This document shows, piece by piece, positions 1-8,234 of a stretch of DNA of 35,105 bases. Numbering within the stretch: the stretch's first letter is position 1; every line of letters starts with the position of its first letter. The notes below the pieces were generated by a model. It ran no database searches. It was not told the DNA's origin and worked only from the letters and a program-made list of their open reading frames with translations. Source of the DNA: Pseudomonadota bacterium (GTDB lineage: Bacteria > Pseudomonadota > Gammaproteobacteria > Xanthomonadales > Xanthomonadaceae); the NCBI GenBank assembly GCA_021821195.1, contig JAKACT010000010.1, positions 1 through 35,105 of the forward strand. Direction: 5' to 3'. A program made the translations under genes and the position numbers.

Positions 1-42
1 ATCTACAAGACCGACGCACTGCCCACGCCGCGCACGCACTGA
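1..42 (+). CDS. 3' end of an unidentified gene
   Basis: Reading from base 1 gives a short C-terminal stretch (IYKTDALPTPRTH) that ends at a TGA, directly before the palindrome at 63-114. The rest of the gene lies outside the window, so no function can be given. It converges on the LysR gene that ends at 123. The codon choice is GC-rich and fits a real gene end, but 13 codons are too few for proof. Confidence 0.4.
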   Translation: MYKTDALPTPRTH

Positions 43-62
43 GCCGGAGGGAACAAGGGGCC

Positions 63-114
63 GAAAGGGGGTCAGGTTCACTTCCGCACGCGGAAGTGAA
101 CCTGACCCCCTTTC
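63..114. repeat. 52-bp perfect palindrome (REP-like, possible two-way terminator)
   Basis: Two perfect 25-base arms (63-87 and 90-114) flank a 2-base centre. The left arm contains GGGGGTCAGGTTCACTTC and starts GAAAGGGGG; the right arm ends CCCCCTTTC. It lies between two converging genes, where it could form a very stable hairpin in either transcript. GGGGTCAGGTTCACTT-type palindromes are familiar to me as dispersed REP-like elements in Xanthomonadaceae and other Proteobacteria, often mobilised by RAYT (IS200-like) transposases. The repeat class is inferred; the palindrome is directly visible. Confidence 0.85.
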
Positions 115-122
115 ATCACTTT

Positions 123-1091
123 TTACCGCTCCGAATGCCCGCTCTCGTCGTAGCCGCGCGGCGTGAGCACCTCCGGCTGGATCAGCTCGACGAACGCGCG
201 GGCCTGCGCTGACAGGAACTTGCCCTTGCGCATCACGATGCCGTAGCTGCGCGACGGGAACCAGCGCGCCAGCGAGCGCGCCGCCAGCCGCTGGCGGTCG
301 GCCTCGGTCAGGCAGATCGCGGTCACGATGCTGATGCCTAGGCCCATCGCCACATACTGCTTGATGACCTCCCAGCCGCCCACCTCCAGCGCCACCGTGT
401 ACGGCACCCGGTTCTGCTGGAACACCAGGTCGACCAGCCGGTAGGTGGTCAGGCGCTTGGGCGGCAGGATCAGCCCGTAGGGCGACAGGTCCTCCAGCGA
501 CAGCTCGCGCTTGCTTGCCAGCGGGTGGTCGGGCGGGGTGATCAGCATCGGCTCGAAGCGGTACACCGGCGCGTAGGTCAGGTCGGCCGGCACGTCCAGC
601 ATCGAGCCCACGGCCAGGTCCACGGCGTCGCTGCGCAGCAGGTCCAGGCCGCTGGCGCCGGTGACGTTGTGCAGGCTCAGGCGCACGTCTGGGTGGCGCT
701 GGCGGAACGCATCGACGATGCCCGGCAGCAGGTACAGGATGGTGGAGCTGCCAGCGGCCACGTTCAGCTCGCCGGCGTCCAACCCGCGCACCTGCTCGCG
801 GAAGCTGGCGGCCAGGTTGTCCAGCCCCTCCACCAGCGGGCGGGCCATTTCGTACAGCAGGTCGCCCTCGCGGGTGGGGACCAGACGGCGGCCAACGCGC
901 TCAAGCAGCCGCACCCCCAGTTCGCGCTCCAGCGCCTGCAACTGCAGGGTCACCGCCGGCTGGCTGAGGTACAGCGCCTCGGCAGCGCGCGAAATCGAGC
1001 CCAGCCGCGCCACCTGGCAGAACGCCCGCAATGGCTTCAGGCGCGAGCCCTTGTAGGCGAAACGCAGCGCTGGGGCGGGGCTTTTCGGCAT
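123..1091 (-). CDS. LysR-family transcriptional regulator, divergent from aceBA
   Basis: This is a 322-residue protein of typical LysR length. Residues about 18-77 form the winged helix-turn-helix: LRAFCQVARLGSISRAAEAL, then the LYLSQPAVTLQLQALERELG recognition region. The remainder is a periplasmic-binding-like effector domain (GELNVAAGSSTILYLLPGIV, then GLGISIVTA). The effector domain looks closest to the CysB/Cbl side of the family. The gene is divergent from the glyoxylate-shunt genes and shares a 111-base control region with them that contains a LysR-type dyad at 1129-1149. The natural inference is local control of aceBA and of itself. The ligand cannot be read from sequence. The ATG at 1091 is the only start that keeps the full DNA-binding domain. 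Confidence 0.9.
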   Translation of the reverse strand: MPKSPAPALRFAYKGSRLKPLRAFCQVARLGSISRAAEALYLSQPAVTLQLQALERELGVRLLERVGRRLVPTREGDLLYEMARPLVEGLDNLAASFREQVRGLDAGELNVAAGSSTILYLLPGIVDAFRQRHPDVRLSLHNVTGASGLDLLRSDAVDLAVGSMLDVPADLTYAPVYRFEPMLITPPDHPLASKRELSLEDLSPYGLILPPKRLTTYRLVDLVFQQNRVPYTVALEVGGWEVIKQYVAMGLGISIVTAICLTEADRQRLAARSLARWFPSRSYGIVMRKGKFLSAQARAFVELIQPEVLTPRGYDESGHSER

Positions 1092-1128
1092 GTTTCGATT
1101 ACGTTATTTGGAAATTTAATACTAAGCA

Positions 1129-1156
1129 TTGACAAATCTAGTTTGTCAAATACAAC
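1129..1156 (+). promoter_or_regulatory. aceB promoter overlapping a LysR-type operator
   Basis: TTGACA at 1129-1134, a 16-base spacer and TACAAC at 1151-1156 form a plausible sigma-70 promoter for aceB. The same bases make an inverted repeat, TTGACAAA (1129-1136) and TTTGTCAA (1142-1149), with a 5-base centre. This fits a LysR-family operator. By symmetry the second arm reads TTGACA on the minus strand and could serve as the -35 of the regulator gene. Binding here would cover RNA polymerase contacts, so repression is more likely than activation, though that is inference. Confidence 0.6.
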
Positions 1157-1202
1157 ACGCAGGCGGATGGTTGGCTTCCCCACACGTGTCACGGAGCCGC
1201 CG

Positions 1203-2819
<1,617 letters not shown>

Positions 2820-2868
2820 TCCACCTGCCGACTTTCCCCTGCTGCCGCCAACCCCACGAGGTTTCCCC

Positions 2869-4170
2869 ATGAAGCACCATCTGCCTACCGCCGAACAACT
2901 GAAGCTGGACTGGGCCAACAATCCGCGCTGGGCCGGCGTCACCCGCAGCTATTCCGCTGAGGACGTGGTGCGCCTGCGCGGCACCGTCCCGGTCGAGCAT
3001 TCGCTGGCCCGGCTCGGCGCCGAGAAGCTGTGGAAGTCGCTGCACAGCGAACCCTTCGTCAACGCCCTCGGCGCGATGACTGGCAACCAGGCCATGCAGC
3101 AGGTCAAGGCCGGCCTGAAGGCCATCTACCTGTCCGGCTGGCAGGTGGCGGCCGATGCCAACCTGGCCGGTGAGATGTACCCCGACCAATCGCTGTACCC
3201 CGCCAACTCGGTGCCGCAGGTGGTCAAGCGCATCAACAACACCCTGCTGCGTGCCGACCAGCTGCACCATGCCGAGGGCGACGACTCCATCGACTTCCTG
3301 CAGCCGATCGTGGCCGACGCCGAGGCCGGTTTCGGCGGCGTGCTCAACGCCTTCGAGCTGATGAAGGGCATGATCGAGGCCGGCGCCGCCGGCGTGCACT
3401 TCGAGGACCAGCTGGCCAGCGTCAAGAAGTGCGGCCACATGGGCGGCAAGGTGCTGGTGCCCACCCGCGAGGCGGTGGAGAAGCTGACCGCGGCGCGCCT
3501 GGCCGCCGACGTGATGGGCGTGCCCACCCTGATCGTGGCCCGCACCGACGCCGAGGCGGCGGACCTGCTGACCTCCGACGTGGACGACAACGACAAGCCG
3601 TTCTGCACCGGCGAGCGCACCATCGAGGGCTTCTACAAGACAAAGAATGGGCTGGACCAGGCGATCAGCCGCGGCCTCGCCTACGCGCCGTATGCCGACC
3701 TGGTCTGGTGCGAGACCGGCAAGCCCGACCTGGAGTTCGCCCGCAAGTTCGCCGAGGCGATCCATGCCAAGTTCCCCGGCAAGCTGCTGGCCTACAACTG
3801 CTCGCCGTCGTTCAACTGGAAGAAGAACCTGGACGACGCCACCATCGCCAAGTTCCAGAAGGAAATCGCCAGCTACGGCTACAAGTTCCAGTTCATCACC
3901 CTGGCCGGCTTCCACGCGCTCAACTACGGCATGTTCGACCTCGCCCACGGCTACGCGCGCCGGCAAATGAGCGCCTTCGTCGAGCTGCAGGAAAAGGAGT
4001 TCGCCGCCGCCGAGCGTGGCTTCACCGCGGTCAAGCACCAGCGCGAGGTCGGCACCGGCTATTTCGATGTCATCACCCAGACCATCCAGGGCGGCAAGTC
4101 CTCCACGGTGGCGCTGAAGGGCAGCACCGAGGAAGAGCAGTTCCACGCCGGCACCCGCGCAGCCGCCTGA
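2869..4170 (+). CDS. aceA: Isocitrate lyase (glyoxylate shunt)
   Basis: Isocitrate lyase cleaves isocitrate to succinate and glyoxylate, the latter being the substrate of the malate synthase upstream. The product has 433 residues, normal for the short proteobacterial form. The family signature KKCGHM is present, with the catalytic cysteine at residue 188. Metal- and substrate-binding segments ([36 protein letters not shown]) are intact. The start at ATG 2869 is supported by CACGAGG at 2855-2861 and by the typical N-terminus ([15 protein letters not shown]). Together with aceB it allows growth on acetate or fatty acids. Confidence 0.97.
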   Translation: MKHHLPTAEQLKLDWANNPRWAGVTRSYSAEDVVRLRGTVPVEHSLARLGAEKLWKSLHSEPFVNALGAMTGNQAMQQVKAGLKAIYLSGWQVAADANLAGEMYPDQSLYPANSVPQVVKRINNTLLRADQLHHAEGDDSIDFLQPIVADAEAGFGGVLNAFELMKGMIEAGAAGVHFEDQLASVKKCGHMGGKVLVPTREAVEKLTAARLAADVMGVPTLIVARTDAEAADLLTSDVDDNDKPFCTGERTIEGFYKTKNGLDQAISRGLAYAPYADLVWCETGKPDLEFARKFAEAIHAKFPGKLLAYNCSPSFNWKKNLDDATIAKFQKEIASYGYKFQFITLAGFHALNYGMFDLAHGYARRQMSAFVELQEKEFAAAERGFTAVKHQREVGTGYFDVITQTIQGGKSSTVALKGSTEEEQFHAGTRAAA

Positions 4171-4182
4171 GCGGGCCCGTTC

Positions 4183-4212
4183 CCGCCATCGCCGGGGCGC
4201 GGGCGATGGCGG
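4183..4212 (+). terminator. Hairpin after aceA, possible terminator
   Basis: An 11-bp perfect stem (CCGCCATCGCC at 4183-4193, GGCGATGGCGG at 4202-4212) with an 8-base loop lies 12 bases after the aceA stop. There is no T-tract, so it is not a classical intrinsic terminator. It could pause polymerase or protect the 3' end of the aceBA transcript. Confidence 0.45.
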
Positions 4213-4323
4213 CGGCGGGGGGCCGGATCGCGGGACGACACCGGCGCCACCGCCGTAATCCCGCAGCGGATGCAATGCTATCCTGCGGCTGGATCAGGAG
4301 TTCAGGGCCGCACAGGGGAGCGC

Positions 4324-5331
4324 GTGGCAGCACTAGCGCACATGATCGATGCCCGCACGGGCGCGGACGCCAGCGCGTCCGCGCTGCACCCTGACGAGTA
4401 CGCGCTGTTCGCGCAGGTAGCCCGGTCCTGCCAGGTGGAAGCCGGGCATAGGCTGTTCCGGCGCGGCGACCACGGCGACGCCATGTACGTGGTCGCCAAT
4501 GGCGCCGTCGAACTGGATTTCGGCGATGACCTGGTCGGCAAGCGGCTGGGTGCGCGCGCCTTCTTCGGCGAGTTGGGCCTGCTGATCGGCGACCACGCCC
4601 GCAGTGCCGACGCGATGGTGGTCGAGGCCGGCGAGCTGCTGGAGCTGGGCCGCGATGAATTCGAACTGTTGGCCCAGCGCGACCCTGCGCTGCTGGCGCA
4701 GTTCCTGCGCCGCGCGATCATGCGGGTGGTGCTCAACGAGCAAGCGCTGATCGCGCGCCTGCGCCGGCGCAACCAGGACCTGCAGGAAGCCCTGGACGCG
4801 CTGCGGTCGGCCACCAACCGGCTGGACGAGTCCGAGGCGCTGACCCGTACCGACGAGCTCACCGGGCTGACCAACCGGCGCGGGTTCGCCGCGCACGTGG
4901 AGCAGCGGCTGCAGGCCGGTGGACTGGACGGGCATGTGCTGGTGCTGGTGGACTGCGACCGCTTCAAGTCGATCAACGACACCTACGGCCACCTGGCGGG
5001 CGACCGCGTCCTGCAGAGCGTGGCCAACCTGCTGCGCGCCGTGGCGGGTGCCGACGACATCGTCTGCCGGCTGGGCGGCGACGAGTTCTGCCTGATCCTG
5101 AGCGGCCACACCCGCGACGGGGCGGAGCGGATCGCCGGCTACGTCACCGACAGTGCGCGCATGCTCGAACGCATGCACAACAGCCCGCCGCAGATGACCA
5201 CGCTCAGCATCGGCGCCTGCCTGATCGGGGCCGGCAGCCATGCGGGTTGGGAACACTGGTACGCGCTGGCCGATGACGCCCTGTACCGGGCGAAGCGCAA
5301 CGGCGGCGACTGTGTCGAGTGGCTGGATTGA
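4324..5331 (+). CDS. cNMP-binding diguanylate cyclase (cNMP-GGDEF)
   Basis: About residues 20-135 form a cyclic-nucleotide-binding (CRP-like) beta-barrel, with RRGDHGDAMYVVANGAVELD and a FFGELGLLIGDHARSADA phosphate-binding cassette. A short helix leads to a GGDEF domain with LTRTDELTGLTNRRGF, DCDRFKSINDTYGHLAGD and an intact GGDEF motif at 251-255, so it should make c-di-GMP. The inhibitory RxxD site expected five residues before GGDEF is absent (GADD instead). GTG 4324 follows a GGGGAG; ATG 4342 is an alternative. The open frame reaches back to 4270, but TATCCT at 4279-4284 looks like a -10 element. The cyclase gene starts 7 bases after the stop. The arrangement matches X. campestris XC_0249, reported as a cGMP-responsive diguanylate cyclase. 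Confidence 0.88.
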   Translation: MAALAHMIDARTGADASASALHPDEYALFAQVARSCQVEAGHRLFRRGDHGDAMYVVANGAVELDFGDDLVGKRLGARAFFGELGLLIGDHARSADAMVVEAGELLELGRDEFELLAQRDPALLAQFLRRAIMRVVLNEQALIARLRRRNQDLQEALDALRSATNRLDESEALTRTDELTGLTNRRGFAAHVEQRLQAGGLDGHVLVLVDCDRFKSINDTYGHLAGDRVLQSVANLLRAVAGADDIVCRLGGDEFCLILSGHTRDGAERIAGYVTDSARMLERMHNSPPQMTTLSIGACLIGAGSHAGWEHWYALADDALYRAKRNGGDCVEWLD

Positions 5332-5338
5332 CGGGCGC

Positions 5339-7828
5339 ATGCAGGACGCCAGCGCGCCGCAGGTTCGCACGCTCCTGCTCACCGACCTGGTGGATTCCAC
5401 CCATTTGGTGGAGCGGTTGGGCGATGCCGCCGCGGCCGCGCTGTTCCGCGCCCACGATCGCCTGGTGCTGGAGCTGCAGCAACGCTGGCGCGGCCGGCTG
5501 ATCGACCGCAGCGACGGCCTGCTGCTGCTGTTCGAACGCCCCATCGACGGCCTCGCCTTCGCCCTCGACTACGCCCGCGGCCTGCGCGACCTGGGCCGCG
5601 AAATGCAGGTCAAGCAGCCGCTGCAGGCGCGCGCCGGCCTGCACGTGGGCGAGGTGCTGGTGTGGGAGAACAGCGCCGATGCGGTGCGGCTGGGTGCCAA
5701 GCCACTGGAAGTCGAGGGTCTGGCCAAGCCGCTGGCCGGCCGGCTGATGGCGCTGGCGCGGCCCGGCCAGATCCTGCTGTCGGCCACCGCCGAGCCGCTG
5801 GCCCACCGCGCCGCGCGCGAACTGGGCGAGCGCGGCGAGCTGCTGGTCTGGAAGTCCTACGGACGCTGGCGCTTCAAGGGCATTCCCGAGGCGCAGGAGG
5901 TCCATGAAGTCGGCGAGCCCGGCCTGGCGCCGCTGCGCATCCCCGCGCATACGCCCAAGGCCTGGCGCGACCTGCCGCTGTGGCGGCGGCCGGTGGCGCT
6001 GGCGGCGGAAGCCCTGCTGGTGGCCGGCATGGCCATCGGCGCGTGGTTCCTGGCCCAGCCGAAGCCGGCCATCGCCTTCGCGGAACGCGACTGGGTGGTG
6101 GTCGGCGACCTGCGCAACCTCACCGGCGACCCGCGCCTGGACGAGGCGCTGGAGCAGGCGTTCCGGATCAGCCTGGAGCAGTCGCGCTACGTCAACGTGC
6201 TGGGCGACCTCAAGGTGCGCGACACCCTGCAGCGCATGCAGCGCAAGCCGGACGCAGCGGTGGACCGCGCGCTGGGTTCGGAAATCGCCCTGCGCGACGG
6301 CGCGCGTGCGCTGCTGCTGCCCACCGTGGCCGAAGTCGGCGGCCGCCTGCGGGTCAGCGCCGAGGTCGTCGACCCGCACACCCAGACCACCGTGTACGCG
6401 GTATCGGCGGATGGCAAGGGCATCGAATCGGCGCTGGGCTCCATCGACGATGTCACCGACCAGCTGCGCGGCAAGCTGGGCGAGGCCCTGCAGAACGTGC
6501 AGAAGACCTCGGTGCCGCTGCCGAACGTGGCCACCCCCAGCCTGGATGCGCTGAAGGCGTTCGCGGTGGCGCGCAACGTCGCCAACACCTCGCAAGATCG
6601 CGAACAGGCGCTGGGCCTGTACCGGCGCGCGCTGCAGCTGGACCCGCAGTTCGCGCTGGCCTACGCCGACATCGCCCGCCTGCATGCCGCGCTGGGCGAA
6701 GTGGCGCAGGCCAGCGAGGCCTGGCGCAGGGCGCAGGCGTTGCCGCAGCGGCTGTCGCCACAGGAACGCCAGATGGTCGAGCTGATGCTGGCCTCGAACG
6801 ACGGTCCGGCCGCGTACTTCCGCAAGGCAGAGGAATATCTGGCGCTGTATCCGGATGACTATCGCGTCATCAGTCGGTTGTCGGCCAATCAATGGCATCA
6901 GCGCAACGATTTCCGTACCGCCGAATCGCTGATCCGACGCAGCTTGAAACCGCAGTTCGAGCGCCTCGGCGCGGCGCACTACAGCTTGGGCATCTATCTG
7001 CTCGGTCAGGAAAAATACGATGCCGCCCTGCTGGAATTCCGCCGGGCGAGCGAGACTGGTTTCCTCGGTGCGGGTGAGCTGCACGCGCGCGTTTACGACG
7101 CACGCGGCCAGCATGCGCAAGCCGACAAGACCTATGCCGCCAGCACCAGCGGGCGCGATGGCTGGCAGGGCGAAACGGCGGTGATCACCTGGCTGGATCG
7201 TGGCCAGCCCACCCGCGCTGCCGACGCCGCGCGTGAATGGCGGCAACGCATGGACGCGGACGATAACCTGGCTGAACGTCTGCGTGCCCGCGCGGCGGTG
7301 GCCGCAGTGGCGGCTCTGTCGGGTCAAGGCGATCCCGGTCCGGCGCTGCGCGACCTGTTGACGCTGGTGAATGCGCGGGAATCCGACGCCAGCGCCATCT
7401 ATCCTCCGCTCTCCGCGGAGCTGCGGCTGTTTGCCGGACTGCTGGCCGCCCATCGCAGCGATCGCGCTGGAGTAGACGAAGCCCTGCGCCGTACTGAAGG
7501 CAGCGCGCTGGTGCGCGACTATCCGACGTTAGCGCAGCTGCGGCAGGTGTTGCTGGCCGAACAGGAGCGGTTGGCCGGCCAGCCGCGCGCGGCGCTGGCG
7601 CGACTGCGGCCGCTGGCGCAGCGCGACACCGCGCTTGTGGCCGTGCATTGGGCGCTGCTGCGGTCTGCGCAGGCGGCGGGTGACGCGGCCGGCGCGCAGG
7701 CACAGATGCGCTGGTTCGCAAACCATCGCGGCCGTGTCTTCGCCGAAAGAACGACCAGCGAAGTGCTGTGCTTCTTCAACGCCGGCATCGCGGCGCGCGC
7801 CGCGTCCACTGCGATGCCGATGAAGTGA
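5339..7828 (+). CDS. Class III nucleotide cyclase with TM segment and TPR region (peptide modification system cyclase family)
   Basis: The 829-residue product has an N-terminal class III cyclase domain (about 9-185). Candidate metal-binding aspartates are D16 (LLLTDLVDST) and D59 (IDRSDGLLLLF), 43 residues apart as in the family. Later comes the AGRLMALARPGQILLS block. One membrane segment lies near 218-238, followed by a FlgO/TolB-like region (WVVVGDLRNLTGDPRLDEAL) and tetratricopeptide-like helices from about 424 (ALGLYRRALQLDPQFALAYA). The catalytic face is divergent: by eye, the transition-state Asn before AGRL appears to be Pro. ATG 5339 is 7 bases from the previous stop. The order matches X. 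campestris XC_0250, reported to make cGMP, and I recall a TIGRFAM family calling such proteins peptide modification system cyclases. Base composition becomes less GC-rich from about 6840. Confidence 0.82.
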   Translation: MQDASAPQVRTLLLTDLVDSTHLVERLGDAAAAALFRAHDRLVLELQQRWRGRLIDRSDGLLLLFERPIDGLAFALDYARGLRDLGREMQVKQPLQARAGLHVGEVLVWENSADAVRLGAKPLEVEGLAKPLAGRLMALARPGQILLSATAEPLAHRAARELGERGELLVWKSYGRWRFKGIPEAQEVHEVGEPGLAPLRIPAHTPKAWRDLPLWRRPVALAAEALLVAGMAIGAWFLAQPKPAIAFAERDWVVVGDLRNLTGDPRLDEALEQAFRISLEQSRYVNVLGDLKVRDTLQRMQRKPDAAVDRALGSEIALRDGARALLLPTVAEVGGRLRVSAEVVDPHTQTTVYAVSADGKGIESALGSIDDVTDQLRGKLGEALQNVQKTSVPLPNVATPSLDALKAFAVARNVANTSQDREQALGLYRRALQLDPQFALAYADIARLHAALGEVAQASEAWRRAQALPQRLSPQERQMVELMLASNDGPAAYFRKAEEYLALYPDDYRVISRLSANQWHQRNDFRTAESLIRRSLKPQFERLGAAHYSLGIYLLGQEKYDAALLEFRRASETGFLGAGELHARVYDARGQHAQADKTYAASTSGRDGWQGETAVITWLDRGQPTRAADAAREWRQRMDADDNLAERLRARAAVAAVAALSGQGDPGPALRDLLTLVNARESDASAIYPPLSAELRLFAGLLAAHRSDRAGVDEALRRTEGSALVRDYPTLAQLRQVLLAEQERLAGQPRAALARLRPLAQRDTALVAVHWALLRSAQAAGDAAGAQAQMRWFANHRGRVFAERTTSEVLCFFNAGIAARAASTAMPMK

Positions 7829-7882
7829 GCGTGGCCCGGGAAGTCCCGGTTCACGCCTTTGGATCGTCGACGGCGGTGCGGA

Positions 7883-8167
7883 TCAGAGCCCGGCGGTCGC
7901 CTGTTCGTCCAGCGGGCAGACCATGCCCTGGATGCCGCTCAGTGCATCCTCCAGCTTGGCGCGCTGTTTCTTGATCTCTTCGGGTGATGCAAGTCCCGAC
8001 TTCAGGCTCATGCATGCCCACGGATCGGTATAACCCAGCGAGCGCAATGCCTGCTCCGGTGATTTCTGGAACAGCGCGCGAAAATCGTCGTTGCTTTCAA
8101 GGTTGTCCAGCAGCTTTTTGACCAGCTGCGGATGCAGGCCAGCGGGCGGAATGGTGGGCTCGGGCAT
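7883..8167 (-). CDS. Putative modified (RiPP-like) precursor peptide with NHLP-type leader
   Basis: A 94-residue product. Residues about 12-46 (LVKKLLDNLESNDDFRALFQ, then KSPEQALRSLGY) resemble the nitrile-hydratase-alpha-like leaders of some ribosomally made, post-translationally modified peptides. The C-terminal part has two cysteines, C52 in DPWACMSLKSG and C84 in GMVCPLDEQ, and no double-glycine processing site that I can see. The start at 8167 has AGGGG about 10 bases upstream; longer in-frame starts would run back into the dehydrogenase gene. It lies antisense between the cyclase, which converges on it, and the dehydrogenase, which diverges from it. I recall such small genes being grouped in silico as putative modified peptides beside these two enzymes. 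The modification and activity are unknown. Confidence 0.75.
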   Translation of the reverse strand: MPEPTIPPAGLHPQLVKKLLDNLESNDDFRALFQKSPEQALRSLGYTDPWACMSLKSGLASPEEIKKQRAKLEDALSGIQGMVCPLDEQATAGL

Positions 8168-8234
8168 CGCGGTGTTTCCCCTGTTGGATGGAGCCGCGAC
8201 AATACCATCGCGATGCAACGGGGGACGTACGCGA
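8168..8234. promoter_or_regulatory. Divergent control region between peptide and dehydrogenase genes
   Basis: Only 67 bases separate the two start codons. On the minus strand TGGTATTGTC contains a TATTGT hexamer that could be the -10 of the peptide gene. A GGGGGA purine run at 8221-8225 serves as the ribosome site of the dehydrogenase. A shared region this small suggests joint control of substrate and enzyme, but no operator dyad stands out. Confidence 0.4.
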
